Shown: positions 63,436 to 64,000 of the stretch, in pieces
Layout: each line of letters begins with the position of its first letter
Position numbering within the stretch: position 1 is the stretch's first letter
From: Bacteroidales bacterium
GTDB taxonomy: Bacteria; Bacteroidota; Bacteroidia; Bacteroidales; P3
NCBI GenBank assembly: GCA_031263015.1
Contig: JAISGN010000021.1
Location: 1-64,000, forward strand
Reading direction: 5' to 3'
Length of the DNA stretch: 64,000 bases
Notes under the pieces: generated by a model
What the model saw: the letters and a program-made list of their open reading frames with translations, nothing else
Told to the model about the DNA's origin: nothing
The model's database searches: none
Made by a program: the position numbers and the translations under genes

Positions 63436-64000
63436 ATGAAACAAATAAAAACTTTCCTTTTCTGCTGTTTGATACCATTTATTGTGTCGTCTCAAAACAC
63501 AAATGAGGACAAAAGCTTTGAACTATCCAAAAACTTGGAGATTTTTTCCGCCGTTTATCGCACCTTACACACAACATATGTTGATGACATTAATAGCGGA
63601 GATTTGGTTAAAACGGCTATTGATGCCATGCTTGCCAAATTAGACCCTTATACAAACTTCTTTCCCGAATCCGATATGGAAGATGTAAAAATCCAACTTC
63701 TCGGTAAATATGGCGGTATCGGGGCATTGATACATCAAAAAGGGGATAGTATTTTCATATCAGAACCTTTTGAAGGCTTGCCTGCTTACGAAGCCGGATT
63801 AAAAGCAGGAGATGTTCTGTTGGAAATAAACAATATGAGTACAAAAGGCAAGACAAGTTCGCAGGTTTCCGACATTCTTCGCGGTCAATCGGGCTCTGAA
63901 ATCAACATAAAGGTGGAAAGAGACGGCAAAATCATTGAAAAGAAATTCAAAAGACAAGAAATAAAGTTCCCAAATGTTCCTTATTATGGAGTGGTTCGCA
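63436..64000 (+). CDS. S41-family C-terminal processing protease, partial
   Basis: The first 188 residues of a periplasmic protease, cut by the window edge. Signal peptide at 1-19; the segment LAKLDPYTNFFPESDMED (about 68-85) is the typical pre-PDZ region, and a PDZ domain follows (GKYGGIGALIHQKGDSIFISEPFEGLPAYEAGLKAGDVLLEIN). The catalytic Ser-Lys domain lies outside the window. The -7 element TATTTTTG lies at 63406-63413. Confidence 0.88.
   Translation, partial: MKQIKTFLFCCLIPFIVSSQNTNEDKSFELSKNLEIFSAVYRTLHTTYVDDINSGDLVKTAIDAMLAKLDPYTNFFPESDMEDVKIQLLGKYGGIGALIHQKGDSIFISEPFEGLPAYEAGLKAGDVLLEINNMSTKGKTSSQVSDILRGQSGSEINIKVERDGKIIEKKFKRQEIKFPNVPYYGVVR

Overview
This window is a 64 kb piece of the chromosome of a member of the Bacteroidota, most likely a Bacteroidales-like anaerobe or microaerobe. 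Most transcription-unit starts carry the Bacteroidota -7 element TAnnTTTG, several with TTTG or TTG 19-21 bases upstream, and Shine-Dalgarno sequences are generally absent. The gene content is also typical of the phylum: GldD, a GWxTD protein, ftsX-DUF3098-uppP-truB, a DUF4492-cydA-cydB operon, a Porin_10-like porin, a FadL-like protein and a DUF5723-like protein. I see no rRNA, phage, insertion sequence or CRISPR array. Two tRNA genes are present, Ser(CGA) and Arg(CCU).

Layout. 0-7.7 kb holds ruvC, a class A penicillin-binding protein, truB-uppP-DUF3098-ftsX on the minus strand, and mpl (murein recycling). 7.7-9.4 kb is a three-gene cassette of two DUF488 proteins and a putative dual-OB protein, bracketed by a 33-bp exact repeat that contains the whole promoter of the next gene. 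9.5-16.2 kb holds rplY, pth, a small regulator/membrane pair, an OmpA-like protein and a 1027-residue TPR protein. 16.5-20 kb holds an RNA methyltransferase, tRNA-Ser, trxB and a porin. 20.4-21.1 kb is a compact transcript of unknown role. 21-30.4 kb holds ruvB, a universal stress protein, a SPOR protein, hutH, an N-carbamoylputrescine amidase-like enzyme, a LysM lytic transglycosylase, kdd, a GtrA-like protein and a CDP-alcohol phosphatidyltransferase. 30.7-33.7 kb is the cytochrome bd operon. 33.9-41.7 kb holds envelope proteins (surface lipoprotein, DUF5723-like, GldD, a glycosyltransferase, GWxTD, OmpA). 42-49.2 kb holds argS, a THUMP methyltransferase, a glycosyltransferase, an antiporter and dnaX. 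49.4-54 kb is rimP-nusA-infB-tRNA-Arg, with a RimP lacking its C-terminal domain. 54-64 kb holds FadL-like and Tyr/His-rich envelope proteins, proS, two paralogous TPR proteins, a PpiD-like chaperone and the start of an S41 protease.

The most unusual signal is not a gene. Most transcription-unit boundaries carry short arrays with a strict 21-bp period: an 11-bp core of form AAA-N5-TTT (mostly AAACAGCCTTT or its reverse complement) alternating with a 10-bp spacer. I mapped 18 such arrays, plus a related 22-bp-period array at the left edge. The cores occur in either orientation while the phase is kept, in the best case for about 180 bp. Because 21 bp is seven codons and two helical turns, the arrays create spurious heptad-repeat ORFs and would place A/T tracts on one face of the helix. 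A second small palindrome family (GTGCG-N3-CGCAC) occurs inside or next to them. I do not recognise either family.
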